64,000 bases of DNA. It comes from Hamadaea sp013361475 (GTDB lineage: Bacteria > Actinomycetota > Actinomycetes > Mycobacteriales > Micromonosporaceae). The position numbers and the translations under genes are program-made. The DNA is taken from assembly GCF_040654195.1 (NCBI RefSeq), contig NZ_JBFAHM010000004.1, positions 310,001 to 374,000 of the forward strand, in the 5' to 3' direction. Below are positions 16,488-24,795 of this stretch, one piece after another. The notes under the pieces are model-generated. The model made no database searches, was not told where the DNA came from, and was given only the letters and a program-made list of their open reading frames with translations. Each line of letters starts with the position of its first letter. Positions within the stretch are counted from its first letter, which is position 1.

Positions 16488-18071
16488 GTGCTCGGTCTCG
16501 AACTCGTCGTCCTGCTCGGCCTCGCGCTGCTGATCTGCGGCCTGCTGGCCCGGCGTACGGGGGTGGCCTCCCCGGTGCTGCTGCTCGGCTGCGGGGTGCT
16601 GCTCGGCTTCATCCCGGCGCTCCGGGAGGTGCACCTGCCGCCGGAGATGGTGCTGCTGTTGTTCCTGCCCGCCCTGCTGTACTGGGAGAGCATCACCACC
16701 TCCCTACGCGAGATCCGCAACAATCTTCGCGTCATCGTGCTCGTCAGCACCGCGCTCGTGATCGCCACGGCGGGCGCGGTCGCCTGGGCGGCGCACGCGC
16801 TCGGACTGCCGTGGGGTCCCGCGTGGGTGCTTGGAGCGGCAGTGGCGCCGACGGACGCGACGGCGGTCGGCGTACTGGCCCGGGCGTTGCCCCGCCGTCA
16901 GGTGACTGTGCTGCGCGCCGAGAGCCCGATCAACGACGGGACCGCCCTGGTCATCTACGGGCTTGCGGTCGGCGTCACCGTCGGCGAGGAGCATCTGAGC
17001 ACCCTGCACGTGAGCTGGCTGTTTCTGGTCGCGTACGCGGGCGGGGCACTGGCCGGCGCGCTCGTGGGCTGGCTGTCGGTGCAGGTCCGGCGCTGGGTCG
17101 ACGACCGGGTGCTGGGCAACGTCGTGACGATCCTGACCCCGTTCTCGGCGTTCCTGCTCGCGGAGCTGGTGCACGCGTCCGGCGTACTGGCGGTCGTCGT
17201 CGCGGGACTGTGGCTGAGCCAGGCCGGGCCGCGGGTCATCCGGGCGGAGGCGCGGCAGCAGGCCGAGGCGTTCTGGTCGATGGCGACCTATCTGCTGAAC
17301 GGGACGTTGTTCGTGCTGATCGGCCTGCAGGTGCAAGACGCCGTACGCGGTCAGGACGGCAAGGCGTTCACGGAGGGCCTGACGGCGGTGGCGGTCATCT
17401 CGGCGGTGGTCATCGGCACCCGGTTCCTCTGGCTGTTCACCACGCCGTACCTGATCCGGGCGCTGGACCGGCGACCGCAGCAGCGGCTGCGCCGGGTCGG
17501 CGCCCGGGGTCGCGTGGTGAGCGGGTTCTCCGGCTTCCGGGGTGCGGTGTCGCTGGCCGCCGCGCTCGCGGTGCCCCGGATGATGACCTCGGGAGAGCCG
17601 TTCCCGAATCGGGACATGATCATCTTCGTCACGACCGGCGTCATCGTGGTGACCTTGGCGCAGGCGCTGCTCCTGCCCCGGGTCGTACGCTGGGCGCACC
17701 TGCCGCCCGACGACTCCCCCGCCCAGGAACGGCACCTCGCGGAGACGACCGCGACCGAGGAGGCGCTCGCGGCGATGCCCCGGATCGCCGACGGTCTGGG
17801 GGTCGAGCCGAAGGTCGTCGACCGGCTGCGGCACGAGTACGAGAAGCATCTGCGGGTCCTGCGGGCGTCCGAGCCGGACGTCGACGACCAGCCCGCGTTG
17901 ACCTACGACCAGCAGTACACCGAACTCAAGCTGGCCGTGCTGGCGTACAAGCGGGCGACGGTCGTGCGGCTGCGCGACGACGGCAGCATCGACGACATCG
18001 TGCTGCGCGACGTGCAGACCCGGCTCGACCTGGAGGAGGTGCGGCTGACCCGCCGCGAGGCCCTCGACTAG
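16488..18071 (+). CDS. Na+/H+ antiporter, CPA1 family
   Basis: A 527-residue monovalent cation/proton antiporter with about 12 membrane helices in residues 1-410 and a cytoplasmic C-terminal tail of about 120 residues rich in charged residues. Typical CPA1 segments include VAPTDATAVG (the transport-site helix) and SPINDGTALVIYG with the conserved Asn-Asp. Likely works in sodium extrusion and pH homeostasis. GTG 16488 is the first start that leaves a hydrophobic N terminus; upstream in-frame codons encode an arginine-rich stretch not expected in the family. Similar length to other bacterial members (500-550). Confidence 0.88.
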   Translation: MLGLELVVLLGLALLICGLLARRTGVASPVLLLGCGVLLGFIPALREVHLPPEMVLLLFLPALLYWESITTSLREIRNNLRVIVLVSTALVIATAGAVAWAAHALGLPWGPAWVLGAAVAPTDATAVGVLARALPRRQVTVLRAESPINDGTALVIYGLAVGVTVGEEHLSTLHVSWLFLVAYAGGALAGALVGWLSVQVRRWVDDRVLGNVVTILTPFSAFLLAELVHASGVLAVVVAGLWLSQAGPRVIRAEARQQAEAFWSMATYLLNGTLFVLIGLQVQDAVRGQDGKAFTEGLTAVAVISAVVIGTRFLWLFTTPYLIRALDRRPQQRLRRVGARGRVVSGFSGFRGAVSLAAALAVPRMMTSGEPFPNRDMIIFVTTGVIVVTLAQALLLPRVVRWAHLPPDDSPAQERHLAETTATEEALAAMPRIADGLGVEPKVVDRLRHEYEKHLRVLRASEPDVDDQPALTYDQQYTELKLAVLAYKRATVVRLRDDGSIDDIVLRDVQTRLDLEEVRLTRREALD

Positions 18072-18079
18072 CGCGCGCA

Positions 18080-18085
18080 TAGGGT
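18080..18085 (+). promoter_or_regulatory. TAGGGT -10 box before aldo/keto reductase
   Basis: TAGGGT ends six bases before ATG 18092 with no Shine-Dalgarno sequence, matching the leaderless pattern seen elsewhere here. Confidence 0.4.
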
Positions 18086-18091
18086 GATCGC

Positions 18092-19072
18092 ATGCGCACA
18101 ACAACGGTGGGAACCGAAGGTCCGGAGGTCGGCGTCATCGGCCTCGGCTGCATGGGGATGAGCCACGCCTACGACGATCCAGCCAACCGCGACGACGCGA
18201 CCTCGATCGGCGTGATCCGGCAGGCGCTCGACCTCGGCGTGACACTCATCGACACCGCCGACGTCTACGGTCCCTACACCAACGAGGAGCTGGTGGGCCG
18301 GGCGCTGACAGGGGCGTACCGGGAGCGGGCGGTGCTGGCCACGAAGGTCGGGCTGGTGCCCGGCGGCCAGGGCGGCGCGACCACGAATACCTCGCCGGGA
18401 GTCGGCCGCGACGGCAGCCCCGAACACGTCCGCCGGTCGATCGATGCCAGCCTGCGGCGGCTCGGCACCGACCATGTGGACCTCTACCAGCTGCACCGGG
18501 TGGACCCGGCGGTGCCGATCGAGGAGACCTGGGGCGCGATGGCGGAGACCGTCGCGGCGGGCAAGGCCCGGCACATCGGCCTGTCCGAGGTCGGCGTCGA
18601 GGAGATCCGGCGGGCGCAGGCGGTGCACCCGGTCGCTTCGGTGCAGTCGGAGCTGTCGCTGTGGACGCGCGACCCGCTGGCCGAGGTGCTGCCCTACTGC
18701 GCGGCCGAGGGCATCGCGTTTCTGCCGTTCTCGCCGTTGGGCCGCGGATTCCTCGCCGGTCGCGTGTCGTCGTTCGACGAGTTGCCCGCCGACGACTTCC
18801 GGCGGAAGCTGCCGCGTTTCCAGCAGGACGCGCTGCGGGCCAACCTCGCCCTCGTCGGCCGGGTCCAGGCGGTCGCCGACCGGGCCGGGGCGACTCCGGC
18901 ACAGGTCGCGCTGGCCTGGGTACTCGCACAGGGCGAGCGGGTGATCCCGATCCCGGGCACGAAGACCCCGAAATACCTGGTCGACAATGCGGCCGCGGCC
19001 GACCTCCGGCTCAGCGCCGAGGACCTGGCCGAGCTGGACGCGCTGCCAGCCCCGGAAGGAAGCCGGTACTAG
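18092..19072 (+). CDS. Aldo/keto reductase
   Basis: A 326-residue NADPH-dependent aldo/keto reductase of the AKR13/YajO-like group. The catalytic tetrad is visible: Asp and Tyr in DTADVYG, Lys in LATKVG and His in LYQLHRVD. The cofactor segment is PIPGTKTPKYL. Family length is 310-340. The substrate is not predictable; such enzymes reduce aldehydes and ketones including methylglyoxal. The next gene follows after two bases and may be co-transcribed. Confidence 0.9.
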   Translation: MRTTTVGTEGPEVGVIGLGCMGMSHAYDDPANRDDATSIGVIRQALDLGVTLIDTADVYGPYTNEELVGRALTGAYRERAVLATKVGLVPGGQGGATTNTSPGVGRDGSPEHVRRSIDASLRRLGTDHVDLYQLHRVDPAVPIEETWGAMAETVAAGKARHIGLSEVGVEEIRRAQAVHPVASVQSELSLWTRDPLAEVLPYCAAEGIAFLPFSPLGRGFLAGRVSSFDELPADDFRRKLPRFQQDALRANLALVGRVQAVADRAGATPAQVALAWVLAQGERVIPIPGTKTPKYLVDNAAAADLRLSAEDLAELDALPAPEGSRY

Positions 19073-19074
19073 AC

Positions 19075-19692
19075 ATGGCCGTGGTGTACAAGGCTGATCT
19101 GCAGCCGTCGAAGCTCGACCTGGTGAACGCCTGGCTGCCGGGCCGCCCCTGGTTCGCGGGACCGGCCGGTGTGCCGGTGGACCGCATCGCCGCCTGTCGG
19201 TTCGACGACCCGGCCGGTGAGGTCGGTGTCGAGGCGATCCTGGTCCGAGCCGGGAACGGGCCGATCTATCACACGCCGCTGACCTACCGCGGCGCTCCGC
19301 TGGCGGGAGCGGAGGCGTACCTGCTCGGCACGTCGGAGCATTCGGTGCTGGGCACGCGGTGGATCTACGACGCGCTCGGCGATCCGGTCTATGCCGCCGT
19401 CCTGGCCGCTGCCATCGTGTCCGGCGGCGGCGAGGCCGAGGAGTACGTCGAGGACGAGGACGGCCGCCAGGAACGCCGGGAGCCCTCGATGACGGTGCGT
19501 GGCAGCGGCATCCCCGGCACGGTCGCGGCTCGGATCACCGTCGTCCGCGACGTCGTCGACGGCGACCCGGCCCGGGTGATCACGGACGGCGCCGAACTGC
19601 ACGTCGTCCGGGTCGTCGGCACGCCGGTCGAGGGCGCGACGCTCACCGCGACCTGGCCGGGCGCGACCCCAGCGGTGCTCGCGTCGCTGTAG
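19075..19692 (+). CDS. Maltokinase N-terminal cap-like protein
   Basis: A 205-residue protein resembling the N-terminal cap domain of actinobacterial maltokinase, with no kinase domain attached. Visible cues are YKADLQPSKLDLVNAWLPG and RPWFAG with DRIAACRFDDPAGEVG, followed by HTPLTYRGAPL and GTSEHSVLGTRWIYDALGDP. Stand-alone cap proteins occur widely in actinomycetes without known function. ATG 19075 follows the aldo/keto reductase stop by two bases with GGAAGG further upstream. A four-copy 14-bp tandem repeat begins right after its stop. Confidence 0.7.
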   Translation: MAVVYKADLQPSKLDLVNAWLPGRPWFAGPAGVPVDRIAACRFDDPAGEVGVEAILVRAGNGPIYHTPLTYRGAPLAGAEAYLLGTSEHSVLGTRWIYDALGDPVYAAVLAAAIVSGGGEAEEYVEDEDGRQERREPSMTVRGSGIPGTVAARITVVRDVVDGDPARVITDGAELHVVRVVGTPVEGATLTATWPGATPAVLASL

Positions 19693-19693
19693 G

Positions 19694-19749
19694 CACGTCG
19701 CAGTGGTCACGTCGCAGTGGTCACGTCGCAGTGGTCACGTCGCAGTGGT
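19694..19749. repeat. 14-bp tandem repeat, four exact copies
   Basis: CACGTCGCAGTGGT is repeated four times without mismatch, plus three bases of a fifth copy. It fills the whole gap between two convergent genes and ends in the stop codon of the minus-strand glycosyltransferase. Confidence 0.9.
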
Positions 19750-20732
19750 CACAGAGCCGAGCGGAACTTGCGGACGGTCTCGTCCCAGCCGGTCAGCGCC
19801 GACCGCCGGGTCAGCGCGGCCGTCCGCAGGTCCGCGCGCACGTGCGGGTCGGTGAGCCAGGAGCGCACGGCCCGCGCGTAGGACGCCGGGTCTTCGGGCG
19901 GCACGAGCAGCCCGCCCCGGCCCAGCGCCTCCGGCACGCCGCCGACATCGGTCGCCACCACCGGCATCCCCCGGGCCAGCGCCTCGATGATCACCATGCC
20001 GTAGGTCTCCCCCCGGCTCGCGACGCACAGCAGATCGCCAGCCCATCGGGTACGCACACCGCCGAGCACGATCCGGTCGGCCAGGCCGGCGGAGTCGATC
20101 TGCTTCCGTAAGGCGTCCACATAGGCGGGGTCGCGATCGAGCGGGCCGGCGCAGTCGAGCGTCCACTCCAGATCGGTCAGGCTCGCGAGCGCGTCCACGA
20201 GGATGTCGTGCCCCTTGACCGGGGTCACCGCGCCGACGCAGACCAGCTTCGACCCCGCCGCCGTCCAGGCTTCGACCGGCGCGGCGTCCACCCCGGGTTC
20301 GGCGACGTAGACCCGGTCGCTGCGGTACGCGTACAAGCCGATCACGAGCCGGCGGGTCCACTGGCTGGTGGTGACGACGGCGCCGACCGAGCGCAGCGCC
20401 CGGATTTCCTCGGGAGTGGACAGTGGCATGTGCATCAGCAGGACGAGTCGCAGCCGCCGGTGGCGGGCGAGCACCTCGGGGGCCGCGGAGCCGACCAGCC
20501 CGTCGAGGATGACCGTGGCCTGGTCGGGCTGGGCGGACAGCACCTCGTCGAGCCGGTCGAGGTCGGCCGGGGACGGGTGTGGCCAGGCGCCCTGGACGGG
20601 ATGTTCGACCACGTCGAGACCCTGAGCGCCGAGCCCGTCGATGACCCGGCGGTCGTAGATGTTGCCGCCGCTGGGCGTGGCGTCGATGTCGTTCGGGACG
20701 ACGAAGTGGACGGTCGCCGCACTGCCGGTCAT
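19749..20732 (-). CDS. Glycosyltransferase family 4
   Basis: A 327-residue GT-B fold retaining glycosyltransferase. The N-terminal acceptor domain starts VHFVVPNDIDATPSGGNIYD; the C-terminal donor domain contains KLVCVGAVTPVKGHDIL and the GT4 E-x7-E motif in SRGETYGMVIIEALARG, then VVATDVGGVPEAL. ATG 20732 overlaps the PTPS stop (ATGA). Third gene of the MDR-PTPS-GT4 operon. It may glycosylate the lipid or alcohol product of this locus; donor and acceptor unknown. Confidence 0.88.
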   Translation of the reverse strand: MTGSAATVHFVVPNDIDATPSGGNIYDRRVIDGLGAQGLDVVEHPVQGAWPHPSPADLDRLDEVLSAQPDQATVILDGLVGSAAPEVLARHRRLRLVLLMHMPLSTPEEIRALRSVGAVVTTSQWTRRLVIGLYAYRSDRVYVAEPGVDAAPVEAWTAAGSKLVCVGAVTPVKGHDILVDALASLTDLEWTLDCAGPLDRDPAYVDALRKQIDSAGLADRIVLGGVRTRWAGDLLCVASRGETYGMVIIEALARGMPVVATDVGGVPEALGRGGLLVPPEDPASYARAVRSWLTDPHVRADLRTAALTRRSALTGWDETVRKFRSAL

Positions 20733-21127
20733 AGGGCTCTTTCGTAGGTGGCCCAGGCGATATGCGACTCGTGCAGGGTGACGGCGAGGCCGCTGAGCCC
20801 CCGCGCGGTCTCGCCGAGCTGTCCGGAGTGGACGCCGTCGGCCAGCCGGTCGGCGATCGCCCGGGCGAGCACCTCGGTGGTGGTGTTCAGGCCGGTGAAC
20901 TCGGGCAGCTCGTCGAGGTTGCGCAGGTGGTACGCGCCGACGATCTGCTTGAGCGTGTCGGCCGCCAGTGCGATGTCGACGACGACGCCGTCACTGTCCA
21001 GATCAGACCGCTTGAAGGTGGCGTCGACGACGAAGGTCGCGCCGTGCAGCCGCTGGGCGGGCCCGAAGGTCTCGCCGTGGAAGCTGTGCGCGATCATCAT
21101 GTGATCCCGGACGGTAACGCTGAACAC
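20729..21127 (-). CDS. Degenerate 6-pyruvoyl-tetrahydropterin synthase/QueD-like protein
   Basis: A 132-residue T-fold protein of the PTPS/QueD family. True QueD enzymes have three zinc histidines and a catalytic cysteine four residues before the HGH motif. Here His14 and His28 remain, but the third histidine is Ala30 (HGA instead of HGH) and the cysteine position is Ala24, so normal synthase chemistry is unlikely. The region YHLRN and NTTTEVLA correspond to DHxxLN and NPTxE. GTG 21127 has AGGAGAG upstream. Coupled with the GT4 gene; a pterin-like ligand or different chemistry is inferred. Confidence 0.8.
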   Translation of the reverse strand: MFSVTVRDHMMIAHSFHGETFGPAQRLHGATFVVDATFKRSDLDSDGVVVDIALAADTLKQIVGAYHLRNLDELPEFTGLNTTTEVLARAIADRLADGVHSGQLGETARGLSGLAVTLHESHIAWATYERAL

Positions 21128-21128
21128 T

Positions 21129-22115
21129 TCACTCTCCTGGGTTCTCGTCGGCGTAGGTGATGACGTGGCACATCGGCAGGTCGCCGGCGGCGATGCGGGG
21201 CAGGACCTCCGGCAGGTCCCCGAAGGGCGACTCGCCGCCGAGCAGCGCGTCGAAGACCGGATCTTTGAGCAGGTCGAGCGCGGTACGCAGGCGGTCGCCG
21301 TAGGTGCGGCTGTCCCGGCGGGCGGGCGCGACCCGGCCGACCTGACTGCTGCGCAAGGTAATCCGTCCGGAGTGGAAGATCCCGCCGAGGCCGAGGCTCA
21401 CCTCGCGGTCGCCGTACCAGCTCAGTTCGGTGATCGTGCCCTCGTCGCGGACCAGGTCGAACGCCGTACGCAGACCCGCCTCGGTCGCGCTGGCATGGTA
21501 GACGAGGTCCCGGCCGGTCCGGGCGGCGGCCGGAGTCGCGAAGCGCGCGTGGATCTTCGTGGCGACCGCCCGCTTCGCCTCGTCGACGTCGACGAGTTCC
21601 ACGTCCACGCCGGGGATCTTGGCGAGCACTGCGGCGACCCCGCACCCGACCATGCCCGCGCCGATGACCGTCACCCGGTCGCCGACCAGCGGCGGGGTGT
21701 CCCAGAGGGCGTTGACCGCCGTCTCGACGGTGCCCGCGAGCACGGCACGTTTCGGATCCACGCCGGGGGGAACCTCCACCACGGCGCTCCTCGGCACGAC
21801 GTACCGGGTTTGGTGGGGATGCAGGGCGAACACGGTGGTCCCCGCGTCCGGCCCGGCCTCGATCACGCCGACGCTGAGGTAGCCGTATTTGACCGGCGCC
21901 GGGAAGTCGCCCGCCTGGAACGGGGCGCGCATCCGGGCGTACTGGTCGGGGGGCACCTCGCCGCGGAAGACGAGGGTCTCCGTGCCCCGGCTGACGCCGG
22001 AGTAGAGCGTACGGACTTCGACGTCGTCGTCGCCTCGCTGCGGGAGAGCTTCCTCGCGGATCTCTCCGGCTCCGGGCGTACGCACCCAGAAGGCGCGTGC
22101 TGTGCCAGTCCCCAT
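21129..22115 (-). CDS. MDR-family dehydrogenase (BchC-like)
   Basis: A 328-residue medium-chain dehydrogenase/reductase. It has YSGVSRGTET where zinc alcohol dehydrogenases have a catalytic cysteine, a feature of the BchC-like group, and the Rossmann motif VIGAGMVGCGVA. It probably oxidises or reduces a polyol or sugar alcohol. First gene of an operon with the PTPS-like and GT4 genes (two-base gap to PTPS). ATG 22115 leaves only five bases to the divergent CDP-alcohol gene; GTG 22085 is an alternative start. Confidence 0.8.
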   Translation of the reverse strand: MGTGTARAFWVRTPGAGEIREEALPQRGDDDVEVRTLYSGVSRGTETLVFRGEVPPDQYARMRAPFQAGDFPAPVKYGYLSVGVIEAGPDAGTTVFALHPHQTRYVVPRSAVVEVPPGVDPKRAVLAGTVETAVNALWDTPPLVGDRVTVIGAGMVGCGVAAVLAKIPGVDVELVDVDEAKRAVATKIHARFATPAAARTGRDLVYHASATEAGLRTAFDLVRDEGTITELSWYGDREVSLGLGGIFHSGRITLRSSQVGRVAPARRDSRTYGDRLRTALDLLKDPVFDALLGGESPFGDLPEVLPRIAAGDLPMCHVITYADENPGE

Positions 22116-22120
22116 AATTG

Positions 22121-22894
22121 ATGATTGTGCCGATGATGCGTACCGGACCGGTGGCAGGGCTCGCCGTTCAGGTCGGACTCCTCGCCGGACTTTCCGGTTC
22201 GGTGGGGTTGACCGGGCTCGGCTGGACGCTGGGCGCCGCCTACGGGCTGACCCTCGCCGGCCTGCTGACCTGGGCTTTGCGGTCGGACGGCCGGGATCTC
22301 GGCCCGGCTGACCGGATCACGCTGGCGCGCGCCACGCTCGTCGGCGGGGTGCTGGCGATGTCGGTCGCGGTCCCCGGCCCGGTGTGGGTGATCGTCTGGA
22401 CGTCGACGCTGGCGTTGATCCTCGACGCGATCGACGGCTGGATCGCCCGGCGTACCGGGACCGACTCGCCGCTGGGCGCCCGGTTCGACATGGAGGTCGA
22501 CGCGTTCCTGCTGCTCGTGCTCGCCGTCTACGTCGGGCGGTCGGCCGGGGTGTGGGTGATGCTCATCGGGCTCATGCGCTACCTGTACGCCGTCGCCGGC
22601 CGGCTGCTTCCGTGGCTGCGCGGCCAGGTCCCCTACCGGCACTGGCGCAAGGTCGTCGCCGCCGTGCAGGGCATCGTGCTCGTCTGCGCCGCGTCGGGGA
22701 TCTTCCCCCACTGGGCGGTCGTGACCGCGTTGGCCGCTGCCCTGGCGCTGCTGCTCGAATCGTTCGGGCGGGACGTCGTGTGGCTCGCCGCGCAGCGCTT
22801 TCCCGCGTTGCGCCGGCTCGGCCCGCTTGTCTTCCCACTGGCCGCAAATGCCCGCGCCTGGGACGGCCGCCCCCTTGTACGCTCCTCGGCATGA
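22121..22894 (+). CDS. CDP-alcohol phosphatidyltransferase family membrane enzyme
   Basis: A 257-residue membrane enzyme with about six helices. The diagnostic motif D(x)2DG(x)2AR(x)8G(x)3D(x)3D is complete, running from DAIDGWIARR to GARFDMEVD. It transfers a phospho-alcohol from a CDP-alcohol to an acceptor, making phospholipids or polyol phosphodiesters. Several clustered start codons exist (22121, 22133, 22136); no clear ribosome site. It diverges from the MDR-PTPS-GT4 operon, shares a very short promoter region with it, and overlaps the NUDIX gene by ATGA. Confidence 0.85.
   Translation: MIVPMMRTGPVAGLAVQVGLLAGLSGSVGLTGLGWTLGAAYGLTLAGLLTWALRSDGRDLGPADRITLARATLVGGVLAMSVAVPGPVWVIVWTSTLALILDAIDGWIARRTGTDSPLGARFDMEVDAFLLLVLAVYVGRSAGVWVMLIGLMRYLYAVAGRLLPWLRGQVPYRHWRKVVAAVQGIVLVCAASGIFPHWAVVTALAAALALLLESFGRDVVWLAAQRFPALRRLGPLVFPLAANARAWDGRPLVRSSA
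22878..22883 (+). promoter_or_regulatory. TACGCT -10 box before NUDIX gene
   Basis: TACGCT ends seven bases before ATG 22891, inside the end of the previous gene. Same spacing and sequence as the boxes at 211 and 23372. Confidence 0.45.
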
Positions 22895-23379
22895 CCGACG
22901 GGGAGATCAAGATCCGGCGCTCGGCCCGGGTCCTGCTGCTGGACGCCGATGACCGTGTACTGCTGTTGAAGATCCACGACCCGTCCGCGGTGCGTGGCCC
23001 CAATCCCCTGCCGAGCAGCGACTTCTGGCTCCTCGTCGGGGGTGGGGTCGACGCCGGTGAGACCTACGAGCAGGCCGCCCGGCGGGAGGTGTTCGAGGAG
23101 ACCGGCATCACCGACCTCACCCTCGGCCGGTGCATCCTGGAGCACGACAAGGTCGTCGAGAATCCCTACGGCGAACTGCAGCACGTGTACCAGCAGATCT
23201 TCGTGGGCCGGGTGCCGTCGGGCGTACCGGTGAGCTTCGACGGGCACGAGCCGCTGGAGGCGTCGACGACCCTCGGCTACGCCTGGTTCACCCAGGCCGA
23301 GATGCTCGACCGCGAGCGACACGAGACGTTCGTCCCGCTCGGCCTGAGCGGACTGTTCGCCGAGGCCCTCCTACGCTGA
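22891..23379 (+). CDS. NUDIX hydrolase
   Basis: A 162-residue NUDIX hydrolase, cleaving a nucleoside diphosphate linked to another moiety. The Nudix box is GGVDAGETYEQAARREVFEE with T-G following, matching Gx5Ex7REUxEExGU. ATG 22891 overlaps the stop of the CDP-alcohol gene. Substrate unknown; association with a CDP-alcohol enzyme suggests housekeeping of nucleotide-activated intermediates, but a separate promoter box suggests it may be expressed independently. Confidence 0.88.
   Translation: MTDGEIKIRRSARVLLLDADDRVLLLKIHDPSAVRGPNPLPSSDFWLLVGGGVDAGETYEQAARREVFEETGITDLTLGRCILEHDKVVENPYGELQHVYQQIFVGRVPSGVPVSFDGHEPLEASTTLGYAWFTQAEMLDRERHETFVPLGLSGLFAEALLR
23372..23377 (+). promoter_or_regulatory. 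TACGCT -10 box before FkbM gene
   Basis: TACGCT overlaps the NUDIX stop region and ends seven bases before ATG 23385. Leaderless promoter predicted. Confidence 0.45.
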
Positions 23380-23384
23380 GCGGC

Positions 23385-24161
23385 ATGGACGTGTTCGCCC
23401 GCGCCTGGGGCCTGACCCGATCGATCGCGATGTATCACGGCGTCCCCGGGCGGCAGCGCCGGATGCGCCGGTTCTACGGCCAATTCCTGGGTCCGGGCGA
23501 CCTCGGGTTCGACATCGGCGCGCACGTCGGCAATCGCGTACGCACCTGGCGGGCGCTGGGCGCGCGGGTGATCGCCGTCGAGCCCCAGCCCGACTTCGTC
23601 CGGCTGCTGCGGCTTCTGTTCGGCCGTTCGCGCGACGTCGTCCTGGTGCCCTCGGCGGTGGGCGCCGCACCCGGCCGGACGGCGATGGCGCTGTCGTCGG
23701 CGACCCCGACGGTCTCCTCGATGTCCCCGGAGTGGATCAGCTCGGTCACCCGGGATCACCGGTTCGCCGGGATTCGCTGGAACCGGACCGTCGCCGTGGA
23801 CGTCGTCACGCTCGACCAGCTCGTCGCGGCGTACGGCGTACCAGCGTTCGTGAAGATCGACGTCGAGGGCTTCGAGCCGGAAGTGCTCCGCGGCCTGTCC
23901 CACCCGGTTCGCGCGCTGTCGTTCGAGTACCTGCCGCCCGCGCACGACGCCGCGCTCACCTGCCTGGACCTGGTCGAGAAGCTCGGCGATTACGAGTACA
24001 ACTACTCGCCGGTCGAGACCATGCGGCTCGCCTCGGCCGGCTGGCTCGACGCGGCCGGGCTGACCGCGCTGCTGCAGCGGTTCCGTCCCTTGGGCCGTTC
24101 CGGCGACGTGTACGCCCGCCGCAGGTCTCAGCCGGTCACGCCGCGCCGCGAAGATATGTGA
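23385..24161 (+). CDS. FkbM family methyltransferase
   Basis: A 258-residue SAM-dependent methyltransferase of the FkbM family, which O-methylates sugars, polyketides or glycans. SAM motif I is LGFDIGAHVGNRV, an acidic residue follows in VIAVEPQPDFV, and the FkbM signature FVKIDVEGFEPEVLRGL is present. Last gene of the plus-strand CDP-alcohol-NUDIX-FkbM run. Its 3-prime end overlaps the convergent response regulator gene by 26 bases. Confidence 0.88.
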   Translation: MDVFARAWGLTRSIAMYHGVPGRQRRMRRFYGQFLGPGDLGFDIGAHVGNRVRTWRALGARVIAVEPQPDFVRLLRLLFGRSRDVVLVPSAVGAAPGRTAMALSSATPTVSSMSPEWISSVTRDHRFAGIRWNRTVAVDVVTLDQLVAAYGVPAFVKIDVEGFEPEVLRGLSHPVRALSFEYLPPAHDAALTCLDLVEKLGDYEYNYSPVETMRLASAGWLDAAGLTALLQRFRPLGRSGDVYARRRSQPVTPRREDM

Positions 24162-24795
24162 GTACCGCGGAGACGCGACGATCGGAGTCGGGGTCGAGAT
24201 CGAGTTTGGCGAAGATGTTGCCGACGTGTTTGCGGACCGCCGCTTCGCTGACGACCAGCCGCTCGGCGATCGTCGGATTGGTGTAGCCCTCGGCCATCAA
24301 GGCGAGCACCTCGCGTTCGCGGTGGGTGAGCGTGGCGAGCGGACCGTCGTTGCGACGCCGGGCGACGAGATGGCGTACCACGTCGGGGTCGATGACGGTG
24401 CCGCCCGCGGTGACCCGGTCGAGGTTGTCGAGGAACTCGCGAACGTGACTGACGCGGTCCTTGAGCAGGTAGCCGATCCCGCCGCCGGAGGTGGAGGCGA
24501 GCAGGTCGGCGACGTACGCCTCGGCGATGTACGCCGACAGCAGGACGATCGCGACGCCGGGATGCGCGGCCCGGATCGCGACGGCGGCCCGGAGCCCCTC
24601 GTCGGTATGGGTCGGCGGCATGCGGATGTCGGTGATCACGACGTCGGGCTGCCGCCCGGCGGTGTACGCCAGCAGCGCGTCGGCGTCCGCGACGGCGGCG
24701 ACCACCTCGTGACCGGCCTTCTCCAGGATTCCGGCGAGTCCTTCGCGCAGGAGCGCCGAGTCCTCGGCGATCACGATGCGCAACGACCGTCTCAT
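24136..24795 (-). CDS. NarL/LuxR-type response regulator
   Basis: A 219-residue two-component response regulator. The receiver domain has the acidic pocket (AEDS), phosphoacceptor Asp in VVITDIRMPP and Lys in YLLKDRVSH. The C-terminal LuxR helix-turn-helix reads LTHREREVLALMAEG and NPTIAERLVVSEAAVRKHV. ATG 24795 overlaps the kinase stop (ATGA); ATG 24810 is an alternative. It probably controls the divergent ABC transporter through the palindrome at 26069-26090. Confidence 0.9.
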   Translation of the reverse strand: MRRSLRIVIAEDSALLREGLAGILEKAGHEVVAAVADADALLAYTAGRQPDVVITDIRMPPTHTDEGLRAAVAIRAAHPGVAIVLLSAYIAEAYVADLLASTSGGGIGYLLKDRVSHVREFLDNLDRVTAGGTVIDPDVVRHLVARRRNDGPLATLTHREREVLALMAEGYTNPTIAERLVVSEAAVRKHVGNIFAKLDLDPDSDRRVSAVLTYLRGAA

